Positions 1-8,589 of a stretch of 64,000 bases of DNA are shown one piece after another. Under the pieces are notes generated by a model, which had not been told where the DNA came from, did not search any database, and was given only the letters and a program-made list of their open reading frames with translations. The DNA lies in NCBI GenBank assembly GCA_963846005.1, contig CAWJUH010000004.1, positions 324,265 through 388,264 of the forward strand. The letters run 5' to 3'. Made by a program: the position numbers and the translations under genes. The stretch is from CAVSUR01 sp963846005. Its GTDB lineage: Bacteria > Actinomycetota > Actinomycetes > Streptosporangiales > Streptosporangiaceae. Each line of letters opens with the position of its first letter. Position 1 is the first letter of the stretch.

Positions 1-17
1 CGCCCGGCGCCGGAAGC

Positions 18-449
18 TCAGGACCGGGCCCGGCGGGCCAGCGCGTCACGCCGGGCGGCCAGCTCGTCGCACCGGGCGGCCAGCTCGTCGCACCGGGCGG
101 CCAGCTCGTCGCGCTGGCGGAGCAGCTCATCGCGCTCGGCACGCAGCCTGTCCCGGTCCCCGGCCAGCCGCTGCCGGTCGGCGGCGAGCTGGCGGGCCCG
201 GGTCTCGAGCTCGAGCACCCGGCGGATCCCGGGCAGGGTCATCCCCTCGTCCACCAGCCCGATCACGTACTGGACCATGGTGATCTCGCGCCGGGTATAG
301 CGGCGCTGGCCGCCCGGCGAGCGCGACGGCCGGACCACGCTGAACTCGTCCAGCCGCCGCAAGAACGCCTGCTGGATCTCCAGCATCGATGACACCTGCC
401 CGACCGTGAACAGCGGCAGGTTCTCGTCATCGAGCGGCAGCCGCGCCAT
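18..449 (-). CDS. MerR-family regulator, HspR-like
   Basis: Probable DNA-binding repressor of the adjacent small heat-shock gene. The 143-residue product has a MerR-type winged helix in residues 10-75 (FTVGQVSSMLEI, then PGGQRRYTRRE and GMTLPGIRRVLELE). A long charged coiled coil follows to the C-terminus, ending in three near-identical heptads (CDELAAR type). It lies 138 bp downstream of hsp20 on the same strand, so the two probably form one heat-shock operon with autoregulation. The ATG start follows a purine-rich stretch (AGGTGCACG). HspR itself normally controls dnaK; assignment to the hsp20 operon here rests on neighbourhood. The MerR fold is secure, the exact target is inferred. Confidence 0.85.
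   Translation of the reverse strand: MARLPLDDENLPLFTVGQVSSMLEIQQAFLRRLDEFSVVRPSRSPGGQRRYTRREITMVQYVIGLVDEGMTLPGIRRVLELETRARQLAADRQRLAGDRDRLRAERDELLRQRDELAARCDELAARCDELAARRDALARRARS
50..112. repeat. 21-bp tandem repeat inside the MerR gene, three copies
   Basis: Three copies of a 21-bp unit (core accgggcggccagctcgtcgc), the last two identical and the first with one change. The unit equals seven codons, so each copy adds one coiled-coil heptad to the regulator's C-terminus. Copy-number change would lengthen or shorten the coil without a frameshift. Confidence 0.85.
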
Positions 450-587
450 CGTGCACCTCCAGCAGGCTCACAGCCAGTGACCGGCGCCGTCGGCCGGCCC
501 TGTCGCCGCCCGGATCGCCGCAGGGCCCGCGCGGCGGTCACCGCGCGGGCCCCCGGCGTTCCGGACGGACCGTCAGGCCGTCAGCGA

Positions 588-1028
588 TCAGGCCGTGATC
601 TCGGTGCGGGCCGGCGCCTTGACCTCGACCTTGCGCGGCTTGGCCTGCTCGGCCAGCGGCAGCCGGACGGTCAGGATGCCGCGATCGTAGCCTGCCTCGA
701 TCTCGTCGGCGCTGACCGCGTCGGACAGCTGGAGCTGCCGCCGGTAGGAGCCCATGAACCGCTCGCGGACGAACGGCTTCTCGCCCTCGGCGTACTCCTC
801 GGAGCGCTTCGCGCTGACCGTGAGCAGGCCGCGGTCGACCGTCACGTCAATGCTCTCGGGGTCGATGCCCGGCAGGTCGAAGCGGAGCTCGACCACGCCG
901 TCGCGGCGGATGGCGTCCATCCGCATGACCGGCCCGGAGCCGGAGCGGCCCCAGCTCGCCGGGCCGAAGGCCCGTTGGGCCAGCCGGTCGAACTCGGCCG
1001 TCCTGGGGTCGAAAGAGGTAAGCAGCAT
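588..1028 (-). CDS. Hsp20/alpha-crystallin small heat-shock protein
   Basis: ATP-independent holdase chaperone, cytoplasmic. The 146-residue product carries a complete alpha-crystallin domain from about residue 40, with RRDGVVELRFDLPGIDPESI, LTVSAKRSEE, the loop ERFMGSYRRQLQLSDAV, and the closing motif YDRGILTVRLPLAE. This is the usual length for the family. The start at 1028 is chosen because AGGAAGG lies 7 nt upstream; an upstream in-frame ATG at 1091 would add a non-conserved leader and overlap the promoter. It is followed on the same strand by the MerR/HspR-like gene. Confidence 0.92.
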   Translation of the reverse strand: MLLTSFDPRTAEFDRLAQRAFGPASWGRSGSGPVMRMDAIRRDGVVELRFDLPGIDPESIDVTVDRGLLTVSAKRSEEYAEGEKPFVRERFMGSYRRQLQLSDAVSADEIEAGYDRGILTVRLPLAEQAKPRKVEVKAPARTEITA

Positions 1029-1087
1029 GAGAATCACCTTCCTGCACCACCTGGCCCGCCCGGACCAGGTTATCGTCATGTCCTGCA

Positions 1088-1114
1088 GCATATAACCTCT
1101 TACTCAAGTTGCAA
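1088..1114 (-). promoter_or_regulatory. Candidate heat-shock promoter with half HAIR site upstream of hsp20
   Basis: An AT-rich patch in otherwise very GC-rich DNA. On the minus strand it reads TTGCAA (1114-1109), then CTTGAGT (1108-1102), then TATGCT (1093-1088). CTTGAGT is one half of the HspR-associated inverted repeat (CTTGAGT-N7-ACTCAAG); the second half is not evident. Spacing between the -35-like and -10-like boxes is 15 nt, which is short. Confidence 0.35.
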
Positions 1115-1422
1115 ATTTCCTCCCGGCGGCAAAGAGCTCTCAGCATCGCGCCGGGCGTGATCGTGCGGAGTTTTCCCGGATCTGAACGGGTCCTCCGGGC
1201 GCCCGGGCCTGCCTGAGCCAGCGTGCAGGCCCGTCCGATCCTGCCTGAGCGAGCGTGCGGGCCGGCCGGGCCGCCCGGCCCGCCGGGCCCGGCCGCGGTG
1301 CGGGCCGGCCGTCTGCGGCCGGACTGCCCGGGGCGCGGCGGGTTCCCTGCGGCCCGGCTTCTTGCCTCCCCTGGTTGTTCTCCGACCTCGCCCCCGCGTG
1401 CCCTCACCGGGCCGGGCGGCGG
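1115..1422. other. Non-coding GC-rich spacer
   Basis: No credible gene. The centre (about 1250-1320) is a run of GGCC/CCGG blocks able to form very stable hairpins, suitable as a terminator for the leftward thiolase gene that ends at 1423, but no T-tract is visible. Confidence 0.5.
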
Positions 1423-2571
1423 TCAGCCGAGGCGCTCGATGATCGTGGCGTTAGCCTGGCCGCCGCCCTCGCACATCGTCTGCAGGCCGTACCGGCCGCC
1501 GCTGCGCTCCAGCTCATGCAGCAGCTTGGTCATCAAGATCGCGCCGGTCGCGCCCAGCGGGTGGCCGAGCGCGATCGCGCCGCCGTTCGGGTTCGCCTTC
1601 TCCAGCGAGGCCCCCGTCTCCGCCGACCAGGCCAGCAAGACCGGCGCGAACGCCTCGTTCACTTCGAACACGTCGATGTCGCCGATGCCCAGCCGGCCGC
1701 GGTCCAGCACCGCCTCGGTGGCCGGGATCGGCGCGGTCAGCATGTAGACCGGGTCGGATCCGACGACCGACAGCGCGTGCACCCGGGCCCGCGGCGTGAA
1801 CCCGTGCCGGCGCACCGCGGCAGGCGAGGCGATCAGCACCGCGGCCGCCCCGTCGGAGATCTGCGACGCGGCCGCCGCGGTCACCTCCCAGCCCTCGCGC
1901 AGCGGCTGGAGCTCGGCCATCTTGGCCAGCGTGGTGCCGCGCCGCGGCCCCTCGTCGGCGGCGGTCTCGCCGACCGGGGCGATCTCCCGGCCGAACCGCC
2001 CCTCGTCGATGGCCCGCACCGCCCGGGCGTGGCTCTCCAGCGCGAACTCCTCCAGCTGGGCCCGCTTGAGGCCCCACTTCTCGCACATCAGCTGGGCCCC
2101 GCGGAACTGGGAGATCTCCTGGTCCCCGTACCGTTCCCGCCACCGGCGGCCGTACAGCGGCGCCATCTGGTGCTCCCGCGGCAGCAGCACCGTGGAGCCC
2201 ATCGGCACCATGCTCATGCTCTCCACGCCGGCCGCGACGACCAGGTCCTGGGTGCCGGACAGCACCGCCTGGGCGGCGAAGTGCACGGCCTGCTGCGAAG
2301 AGCCGCACTGGCGGTCGATGGTGACCCCGGGCACTCGCTCGGGCAGCCCGGCCGACAGCCAGGCGGTGCGCGCGATGTCCATCGTCTGCGGGCCGAGCTG
2401 CGACACGCAGCCCATGATCACGTCGTCTACCGCGGCCGGATCCGCGCCGGTGCGGCTGATCAGCTCGGCCAGCACGTGCGCGGCGAGGTCGGCGGGATGC
2501 ACGGCGGACAGGCCGCCGCCCCGCCTGCCGATGGGAGTGCGCACGGCACCGACGATGTATGCCTCCGACAT
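1423..2571 (-). CDS. Acetyl-CoA acetyltransferase (thiolase)
   Basis: Condenses or cleaves acyl-CoA with acetyl-CoA, as in beta-oxidation or acetoacetyl-CoA formation. The 382-residue product has the nucleophilic Cys in DRQCGSSQQAVHF, the His in GGAIALGHPLGATGA and the second Cys in CEGGGQANATII, so the active site is complete. The N-terminus EAYIVGAVRTPIGRRGGG is typical. The start at 2571 is preceded by GGAGGAGG 5 nt upstream; the longer open frame to 2643 adds a non-homologous leader. It is divergent from the MerR gene at 2798, which may regulate it. Chain-length specificity cannot be read from sequence. Confidence 0.93.
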   Translation of the reverse strand: MSEAYIVGAVRTPIGRRGGGLSAVHPADLAAHVLAELISRTGADPAAVDDVIMGCVSQLGPQTMDIARTAWLSAGLPERVPGVTIDRQCGSSQQAVHFAAQAVLSGTQDLVVAAGVESMSMVPMGSTVLLPREHQMAPLYGRRWRERYGDQEISQFRGAQLMCEKWGLKRAQLEEFALESHARAVRAIDEGRFGREIAPVGETAADEGPRRGTTLAKMAELQPLREGWEVTAAAASQISDGAAAVLIASPAAVRRHGFTPRARVHALSVVGSDPVYMLTAPIPATEAVLDRGRLGIGDIDVFEVNEAFAPVLLAWSAETGASLEKANPNGGAIALGHPLGATGAILMTKLLHELERSGGRYGLQTMCEGGGQANATIIERLG

Positions 2572-2797
2572 CCGGCCTCCTCCGGTCAATCGGAGCGTAC
2601 CCCCGCAGGCCAGCCTCCTTACTGGCCAAACCCCGGCGCTCACCGTACCGGGTCGACTACTATCCGTGATTACCTCGGCGGGAGGGGAACCAGGACGCCG
2701 GGAAAACCTGATTGCGGTGCGTCATCAGCGGAGGTCACGGCCGTATCGGGGGCGAACCGCACGGCAGCCGGACATATCACGGGGAGTAGCCGGAAAG

Positions 2798-3247
2798 ATG
2801 ACGAAGATCGCCGAGGATCCGGCGGGCCTGGTCAGCATCGGGCAGCTCGCCAAGGACGCCGGGGTCAGCAGCCGCACGATCAGGTACTACGAGGAACTCG
2901 GCATCCTGCCCGAGCCGAACCGGTCGGCCGGCGGGACCCGCAAGTACCCGCGCGAGTACCGCGGCTACCTGGAGACCGCGCTCGCGCTGAAGGACCTCGG
3001 CTTCCGGCTGGAGGAGGTCAGGCCGCTGGCCAAGCTGGCCATCGGCCGGTCGGTCACGGCCAGCCAGCGCGAGAGCGCGGCGGCGCTGGTGGCCGACCGG
3101 ATCGACGCGCTGACCCGCCAGGTCACCATGCTGCGCCGGCTGCACGAGAGCGTACTCGGCCCGGACGCGGCCGCCTCGGTGCCCGCCATCCTCGGCACCA
3201 CCCCGCTCACGGTGGTCCGCCCGGTCCCGGCCGACGGCGCCGCCTAG
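2798..3247 (+). CDS. MerR-family transcriptional regulator
   Basis: The 149-residue product has an N-terminal MerR winged helix (VSIGQLAKDAGVSSRTIRYY, residues 11-30, then EELGILPEPNRSAGGTRKY) followed by a dimerising helix around residues 90-115. No cysteine pair or obvious ligand-binding extension is present, so the signal is unknown. The ATG at 2798 is preceded by GGGGAG about 11 nt upstream. It is transcribed away from the thiolase gene across a 226-bp intergenic region, so control of that gene or of itself is plausible. Family assignment is secure; target is inferred. Confidence 0.85.
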   Translation: MTKIAEDPAGLVSIGQLAKDAGVSSRTIRYYEELGILPEPNRSAGGTRKYPREYRGYLETALALKDLGFRLEEVRPLAKLAIGRSVTASQRESAAALVADRIDALTRQVTMLRRLHESVLGPDAAASVPAILGTTPLTVVRPVPADGAA

Positions 3248-3256
3248 CCAGTCCCG

Positions 3257-3274
3257 GGCCGGCTTCGCCCGGCC
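3257..3274 (+). terminator. Short stem-loop after merR
   Basis: GGCCGG-cttcgc-CCGGCC, a 6-bp GC stem 10 nt after the merR stop. No T-tract follows, so it is only a weak terminator candidate. Confidence 0.3.
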
Positions 3275-3352
3275 ATCACGTCGTGCCGCAGCGCTGCCGG
3301 CGGCCGTTATTGCCTTTATGCTCGGCAATAGGGCGACCGCGGAGGCACGACC

Positions 3353-3526
3353 ATGACCCAGGGGCTGATCCTGCTCGGATTCCTGGCCGTGCTGGCGGTA
3401 TGGATCATCGTCCGGGTCCGCCGCCGGGTCGGCCTGCCGGTCACCAGCAAGACCGTCACCAGCGTCGCGGTCGGCTTCGTGCTGATCGTGCTGGCCCTGT
3501 ACGCCCTCGCCGCCTCCGGGCACTGA
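3353..3526 (+). CDS. Small two-helix membrane protein
   Basis: Too short for usual ORF cut-offs but well supported: ATG with GGAGG 7 nt upstream, 57 codons and a clean stop. It begins MTQGLILLGFLAVLAVWIIV, a membrane helix, followed by a basic loop (RVRRRVGLPVTSKT) and a second helix (VAVGFVLIVLALYALAA). Positive-inside reading puts the loop in the cytoplasm. It ends 2 bp from the convergent phosphatase gene. No function recognised. Confidence 0.75.
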   Translation: MTQGLILLGFLAVLAVWIIVRVRRRVGLPVTSKTVTSVAVGFVLIVLALYALAASGH

Positions 3527-3528
3527 CG

Positions 3529-5769
3529 TCAGGGCCGGTCGCCGCGCATCGGCAGCTCGAACCAGACCGCCTTGCCGTCGCGGGTCGGCCGCGATCCCCA
3601 CCGGGTCGCCAGCTGGTCGACCAGGTACAGGCCGCGGCCGCCCTCGTCGGTCTCCCCGGCGGTGCGGATCCGCGGCAGCCGCAGGTCGGCGTCGAACACC
3701 TCGACCCACACCGAGTCGCGGCCGCGCCGCAGCCGCAGCGTGAACTGGTTGGCGCCCGCCTGGGCCGGCCGCCCCGGCGGCGCATCGTCCCACTCGTCCA
3801 GCGCGGGCGGCCAGCTGGCCCCGCCTTCGGCCAGCGCGAGCTGCGGCCGGCGGGCTGGCGCGGGTGCCGCGTGCAGCACCACGTTGGTGACGACCTCGGA
3901 GACCAGCAGGCAGGCCAGCTCGGCCTGCTCGTCCTGCATGCCCCAGGAGCGGAAGGTGGCCTGGGCCTCCCGCCGGGCCTGCGACACGTAGACCGGCTCG
4001 GCGCCGAAGCGCCCCTCCCAGGAGGCCAGGTCGGCGGCGGCGGTGCGCACCACGACCACGGCCATGTCGTCGTCGATGTCGCCGGGCACCGCGTGCTGGA
4101 CGGCCAGGGCCACCTCGGCCACGCTGGCGTGCGCGGACCGCCGGGCCGCCTCCTCCAGGAACTCGGCCACCTCGGCGTCGGAGTACAGGCCGCCCCCGGC
4201 GGCCCGCTGCCGCCGGTCGGTCAGGCCGTCGGTGTAGAAGACCAGCGTCGCGCCCGGCTCGAGCTGGCGTGATTCCTCCTGGTAGGACGGCAGCCCGGTC
4301 ATGCCGCGGCCGCGGGCGCCGAGCAGCAGCCCCTGGTGGGTGATGTCGAGCTGGCCGATGCCCGCCGCGGTGACCAGCATCGGCGGGGCGTGCCCGGCGT
4401 TCGCGAACGTCAGCGTCCGCGACCACGCGTCGTACACCAGGTAGGTGCAGCTCACGGTGGGCGGGTCCGCCGGGTCGCCCGGCCCCGCGGCCGTCCAGGA
4501 CGGCCCGAGCCCGCGGCACCAGTCATCCAGCCGCCGCAAGATCTCGGCCGGCGGCTTGTCGTCCTGGGCGAAGGCGCGCAGCGCGGCCCGCAGCTGGCCC
4601 ATCACCGCGGCGGCCCGGGCGCCGCGGCCCTCCACGTCCCCGATCACGATGCCGACCCGCCCCGCCGACAGCGGGATGATGTCGTACCAGTCCCCGCCGA
4701 CCTGGGTCTGGATGCCCTGCCCGTGCGTCTCCAGCGGCTTGGCCGGCACGTAGGTGTAGGCCACCTCCAGGCCGTCCAGCGGCGGCGGGTCGCGCGGCAG
4801 CAGGCTGGTCTGGAAGGCCAGCGCCGTGCGGCGCTCCTCCTCGAACAGCATCGCGTTGTCGATCGCGACCGCGACCCGGCTGGCGATCGCCCCGACCAGG
4901 TCCCGGTCGTCGGCGCTGTAGCGCCGCTCGGCCCGGCGGCTGAGGCTGGACAGCGCGAGGCTCATCACGCCGAGCAGCTCGCCGCGGGCGGCCAGCGGCG
5001 CGGCCACCGCCGACAGCAGGCCGACCTGCTCGGCCACGGCCCGCAGCCGCGGCCCGGCAGCGGCGAACCGGTCGTCGTCCATGTCGGAGACCACGACCGG
5101 CTCGGTGCGCTCCATCGCCACCTGGCAGAAGTTGCCGGGCGGGTAGCTGACCCGCTCCCCGGTCACCGGCCAGGTGCCCGGCGCCGGGGTCCAGCCGCGG
5201 GCGTGCAGCTGGGCCCGGCGGACCAGCTTGTCGCCCTGGAACAGGTCGATGAAGCAGTGGTCGGCGAACTGCGGCACCAGCGTCTGCGCCACCTGCGACA
5301 AGGTCACGTTCAGCTCCAGCGAGCCGGCCAGCCGCTCGCCGATCCGCTCCAGCAGGCCGATCCGGCTGCCGGCCCGCTGGCTGCCCAGCCCGGAGGCGCC
5401 GTGCGCGACGATCGCGATGCCGGTGATCTGCCCGGCGCGGCCGCGCAGCGCGGCGGCCTGCGCCCGCACGAACACCCGGGTCCCGTCGGCCCGCCGGGCG
5501 GCCAGCGTGCCCTCCCAGGCCCGGCCGCGGAGCACCTGGTCGATCAGGTACTGGGTGCGGTTCGGCGCTCCCTCTTCGAAGCCGAGCGCGGACAGCGGCC
5601 GGCCGGTCAGGTAGGCCGCGTCGTCCGGGAAGCCGAACAGGCTCACCGCGAACGGGTTGGCGTACTGCAGCCGCCCGTCCCGGTCGATCACGATCACCGC
5701 GGTCTCGATCTGGCGCAGCACGGCGTCGGCGTCCAGCCCGGCGAGGGCTGCCTCCGGGCGCGCGTTCAC
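3529..5769 (-). CDS. PAS-GAF-PP2C (SpoIIE)-HATPase sensor phosphatase
   Basis: Likely serine phosphatase plus anti-sigma-type kinase in a partner-switching stress pathway. Order in 746 residues: PAS at about 12-120 (VIVIDRDGRLQYANPFAVSL), GAF at about 160-310, and a SpoIIE/PP2C domain at about 340-565. The PP2C part shows metal-binding motifs GDWYDIIPL, IVIGDVEGRGARAAAVMG, FYTDGLTDRR and DDMAVVVV. A C-terminal HATPase_c_2 domain follows (N-box LLVSEVVTNVVLHAA, G-box GGRGLYLVDQLATRWG). Having phosphatase and kinase on one chain suggests a self-contained switch, a common actinobacterial arrangement. No anti-sigma-antagonist or sigma gene is adjacent, so the partner is probably encoded elsewhere. 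All catalytic Asp motifs look intact. Confidence 0.93.
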   Translation of the reverse strand: MNARPEAALAGLDADAVLRQIETAVIVIDRDGRLQYANPFAVSLFGFPDDAAYLTGRPLSALGFEEGAPNRTQYLIDQVLRGRAWEGTLAARRADGTRVFVRAQAAALRGRAGQITGIAIVAHGASGLGSQRAGSRIGLLERIGERLAGSLELNVTLSQVAQTLVPQFADHCFIDLFQGDKLVRRAQLHARGWTPAPGTWPVTGERVSYPPGNFCQVAMERTEPVVVSDMDDDRFAAAGPRLRAVAEQVGLLSAVAAPLAARGELLGVMSLALSSLSRRAERRYSADDRDLVGAIASRVAVAIDNAMLFEEERRTALAFQTSLLPRDPPPLDGLEVAYTYVPAKPLETHGQGIQTQVGGDWYDIIPLSAGRVGIVIGDVEGRGARAAAVMGQLRAALRAFAQDDKPPAEILRRLDDWCRGLGPSWTAAGPGDPADPPTVSCTYLVYDAWSRTLTFANAGHAPPMLVTAAGIGQLDITHQGLLLGARGRGMTGLPSYQEESRQLEPGATLVFYTDGLTDRRQRAAGGGLYSDAEVAEFLEEAARRSAHASVAEVALAVQHAVPGDIDDDMAVVVVRTAAADLASWEGRFGAEPVYVSQARREAQATFRSWGMQDEQAELACLLVSEVVTNVVLHAAPAPARRPQLALAEGGASWPPALDEWDDAPPGRPAQAGANQFTLRLRRGRDSVWVEVFDADLRLPRIRTAGETDEGGRGLYLVDQLATRWGSRPTRDGKAVWFELPMRGDRP

Positions 5770-5793
5770 CGGGCCGCCGGGCCCGGGGAACGG

Positions 5794-6513
5794 TCAGGGT
5801 TTGCTGACGAATAGGTGCGCGGCAACGTCGCCGGGCAGCTCCGCTGCCGTCTCCCCGTTACTGTCCTCACCGGTCACCCGCACACCGTGGTCACTGGCCG
5901 CGAGCATAATCTCACGCCCGGGTTGTATCCCGACGGTCTTGAGTCTAAGCATCAGCGCGGGATTGCTCTGGATTTGCTCGCTAATCCGGCGCACCACAAC
6001 CGGCTCGGGGTGCCGGGCGGCGACCATGGTCATGGCCGCGTCCGGCTCGCACGCGGCCTGCTCGGCGCGCTCTGCGGCGGCCTCCGGCACGCCAAGCTCG
6101 GCCAGGCCGGGGATCACGTTGCCGTGCGGGCAGCGGACCGGGTTGTCCAGCAGCTCGGTGAGCCGCAGCTCTACGTCCTCGGAGATGACGTGCTCCCACC
6201 GGCACGCCTCGACGTGCACCTGCTCCCACGGCAGCCCGATCACGTCGACGAGCAGGCACTCGGCCAGCCGGTGCTTGCGCATGACCCGGGTGGCGAGCAG
6301 CCGGCCGTCCTCGGTCAGCGACAGCTGCCGGTCGCCCTCCACCCGCAGCAGCCCGTCCCGCTCCATCCGGGCCACCGTCTGGCTCACCGTCGGGCCGGTC
6401 TGCGACAGCCGCTCGGCGATGCGCGCGCGCAGCGGGACGATGCCTTCTTCCTCCAGCTCGAAGACCGTGCGAAGGTACATCTCGGTCGTGTCGATCAGCC
6501 CGTGCGCCGTCAA
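5794..6513 (-). CDS. ideR: Iron-dependent repressor, IdeR/DtxR family
   Basis: Fe(II)-activated repressor of iron-uptake genes. The 239-residue product begins with the characteristic LIDTTEMYLRTVFELEEEGI and RARIAERLSQTGPTVSQTV helix-turn-helix. The metal-binding and dimerisation segment follows (RKHRLAECLLVDVIGLPWEQ, then EACRWEHVISEDVE). A C-terminal SH3-like domain ends the protein (about residues 160-239). This matches full-length IdeR/DtxR rather than the short MntR type. The start is TTG at 6513 with GGGAGGA 5 nt upstream. I found no convincing iron box in this window, so its regulon lies elsewhere. Confidence 0.93.
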   Translation of the reverse strand: MTAHGLIDTTEMYLRTVFELEEEGIVPLRARIAERLSQTGPTVSQTVARMERDGLLRVEGDRQLSLTEDGRLLATRVMRKHRLAECLLVDVIGLPWEQVHVEACRWEHVISEDVELRLTELLDNPVRCPHGNVIPGLAELGVPEAAAERAEQAACEPDAAMTMVAARHPEPVVVRRISEQIQSNPALMLRLKTVGIQPGREIMLAASDHGVRVTGEDSNGETAAELPGDVAAHLFVSKP

Positions 6514-6620
6514 GCGTCCTCCCGCCGTCCCCCACCGACGATGCTATGCCGCCCGGCGGCCTGGGCCAACGCAGCCGGGACCCGGCCGGGACCCGGCCGG
6601 GCGGGGGCGGGCAGGTCAGG

Positions 6621-7280
6621 TCAGGGCGCGAGCCGCTCGGCGACCCAGTCGCCGCCCTCGCGGCGGTACCGGAACCGGTCGTGCATCCGGCCGGGCGAGC
6701 CGTCGAGCCAGAACTCGTACAGCTCGGGCACCACCCGGTAGCCGCCCCAGAACCCGGGCATCGGGACCTCGGTGCCCTCCGGCCACTGCGCGGCCCGCCG
6801 CTCGAAGGCGTCGTCGAGCTCGCGCCGGGAGCTGATCACCGACGACTGGCGGCTGGCCCACGCCGACAGCTGCGACGGCCGCGGCCGGGAGCGGAAGTAC
6901 GGCTCGCTCTGCTCGGTGGTCAGCGGGACCACCATGCCCTCGATGATCACCTGGCGGCCGATCGCGTGCCAGCCGAACATCAGGCAGGCCCGCGGCACCT
7001 GCGCCAGCTCGGCGGCCTTGCGCGAGGTGCGGTTGGTGTAGAAGATGAAGCCGGCCCGGTCCCGGTGCTTGAGCAGCACCGTGCGGGCCCGGGGCCGGCC
7101 CTCGGCGGAGGTGGTGGCGAGCACCATCGCGGTCGGCTCGGGCAGCTGCGCCGCCACCGCGTCGGCCATCCACCGCTCGAACATCTCCAGCGGGTCGGCG
7201 GCGAGCTGGGCGGCGTCCAGGCCCCCCGCCAGCGGGTCCCGCCAGCCCGCGGCGCCCCGCGACCGGGTGTCAGCGTCCAC
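6621..7280 (-). CDS. pdxH: Pyridoxamine 5'-phosphate oxidase
   Basis: FMN enzyme making pyridoxal 5'-phosphate from PNP/PMP. The 219-residue product has the FMN-binding segment PRARTVLLKHRDRAGFIFYT, the motif RQVIIEGMV, the substrate region WASRQSSVISSRREL, and the conserved C-terminus (FWGGYRVVPELYEFWLDG, then HDRFRYRRE and WVAERLAP). It is the usual size for the family. The start is GTG at 7280. It is divergent from the citrate synthase-serC pair; SerC itself needs PLP, so the neighbourhood is metabolically consistent. Confidence 0.95.
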   Translation of the reverse strand: MDADTRSRGAAGWRDPLAGGLDAAQLAADPLEMFERWMADAVAAQLPEPTAMVLATTSAEGRPRARTVLLKHRDRAGFIFYTNRTSRKAAELAQVPRACLMFGWHAIGRQVIIEGMVVPLTTEQSEPYFRSRPRPSQLSAWASRQSSVISSRRELDDAFERRAAQWPEGTEVPMPGFWGGYRVVPELYEFWLDGSPGRMHDRFRYRREGGDWVAERLAP

Positions 7281-7479
7281 GGTCCCTGATCCTCACATAC
7301 GCCCGCGGCCGCCGCAGTGCCTCCCTGAGTACCGGGTGCGCGCCGGCGCGCGGTTGAATAAGCCTGACTGGTTATCCAAGGGGGAGCGCGGACCGCCGCC
7401 GTGCCCGGCACGCGGCGTCTTCCGGCGGGGCCATCCCGGCCGGCCGGCAGCGCGAGCGTCAAGACGGAGGTTTCTGCAG

Positions 7480-8589
7480 ATGGCCGACTTCGTACCCGGC
7501 CTTGAGGGCGTAGTCGCGTTCGAGACCGAGATCGCCGAGCCGGACAGGGAGGGCGGCGCGCTGCGCTACCGCGGCGTCGACATCGAGGAACTCGCCGGGC
7601 ATGTCTCCTACGGGCATGTCTGGGGCCTGCTGGTCGACAACGAGTTCGCGCCCGGGCTGCCGCCCGCCGAGCCCTACCCGATCCCGGTGCACTCCGGCGA
7701 CATCCGGGTCGACGTGCAGAGCGCGCTGGCCATGCTGGCCCCGGCCTGGGGCATGCACCAGCTGCTGGACATCAGCGACGAGCAGGCTCGTGACGACCTG
7801 GCCCGCGCCTCGGTGATGGCGCTGTCGTTCGTCGCTCAGGCGGCCCGCGGGCTCGGCCTGCCGATGGTGCCGCAGCGTCAGGTGGACGCGGCGCACACGA
7901 TCACCGAGCGGTTCATGATCCGCTGGCGCGGCGAGCCGGACCCGCGGCACGTCAAGGCGATCGACACCTACTGGACCTCGGCCGCCGAGCACGGCCTGAA
8001 CGCCTCCACCTTCACCGCCCGGGTGATCGCCTCCACCGGCGCGGACGTGGCCGCGGCGCTGTCCGGCGCGGTCGGCGCGATGTCCGGCCCGCTGCACGGC
8101 GGCGCGCCGGCCCGGGTGCTCGGCATGATCGAGGATGTCGAGCGGCTCGGCAACGCCGAGGCCTACGTCAAGCAGGTGCTCGACGGCGGCGACCGGCTGA
8201 TGGGCTTCGGCCACCGGGTGTACCGGGCCGAGGACCCGCGGGCGCGGGTGCTGCGCCGGGCCGCCCGCGACCTCGGCGCGCCCCGCTACGAGGTGGCGGC
8301 GGCGCTGGAGAAGGCCGCGCTGGACGAGCTGCACGCCCGCCGCCCGGACCGGGTGCTGGCCACCAACGTGGAGTTCTGGGCCGCCATCATCCTCGACTTC
8401 GCCGAGGTGCCCGCGCACATGTTCACCTCGATGTTCACCTGCGCCCGCACCGCGGGCTGGGCGGCGCACATCCTGGAGCAGAAGCGCACCGCCCGGCTGG
8501 TCCGGCCGAGCGCCCGCTACACCGGCCCGAAGAGCCGCTCGGTGCGCGACGTGCCCGGCGCCGAGGAAGTGTTCGACCGCGATGTCTGA
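7480..8589 (+). CDS. Citrate synthase (citrate synthase 2 type)
   Basis: Condenses oxaloacetate and acetyl-CoA, entry step of the TCA cycle. The 369-residue product shows LRYRGVDIEELA, the catalytic His regions SGPLHGGAPARVLGMI and MGFGHRVYRAEDPRARVL, the catalytic Asp region, and NVEFWAAIILDFAEVP. Length and the N-terminus ADFVPGLEGVVAFETEI fit the shorter actinobacterial citrate synthase 2 group. The ATG at 7480 has ACGGAGG 9 nt upstream. It overlaps serC by 8 bp, so the two are translationally coupled. Confidence 0.93.
   Translation: MADFVPGLEGVVAFETEIAEPDREGGALRYRGVDIEELAGHVSYGHVWGLLVDNEFAPGLPPAEPYPIPVHSGDIRVDVQSALAMLAPAWGMHQLLDISDEQARDDLARASVMALSFVAQAARGLGLPMVPQRQVDAAHTITERFMIRWRGEPDPRHVKAIDTYWTSAAEHGLNASTFTARVIASTGADVAAALSGAVGAMSGPLHGGAPARVLGMIEDVERLGNAEAYVKQVLDGGDRLMGFGHRVYRAEDPRARVLRRAARDLGAPRYEVAAALEKAALDELHARRPDRVLATNVEFWAAIILDFAEVPAHMFTSMFTCARTAGWAAHILEQKRTARLVRPSARYTGPKSRSVRDVPGAEEVFDRDV

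Noticed and set aside
1255..4272. A 1,005-codon open frame on the plus strand
   Set aside because: It runs antisense to the thiolase and phosphatase genes; its protein is Arg/Gly/Pro-rich without domains, the usual shadow in high-GC DNA.
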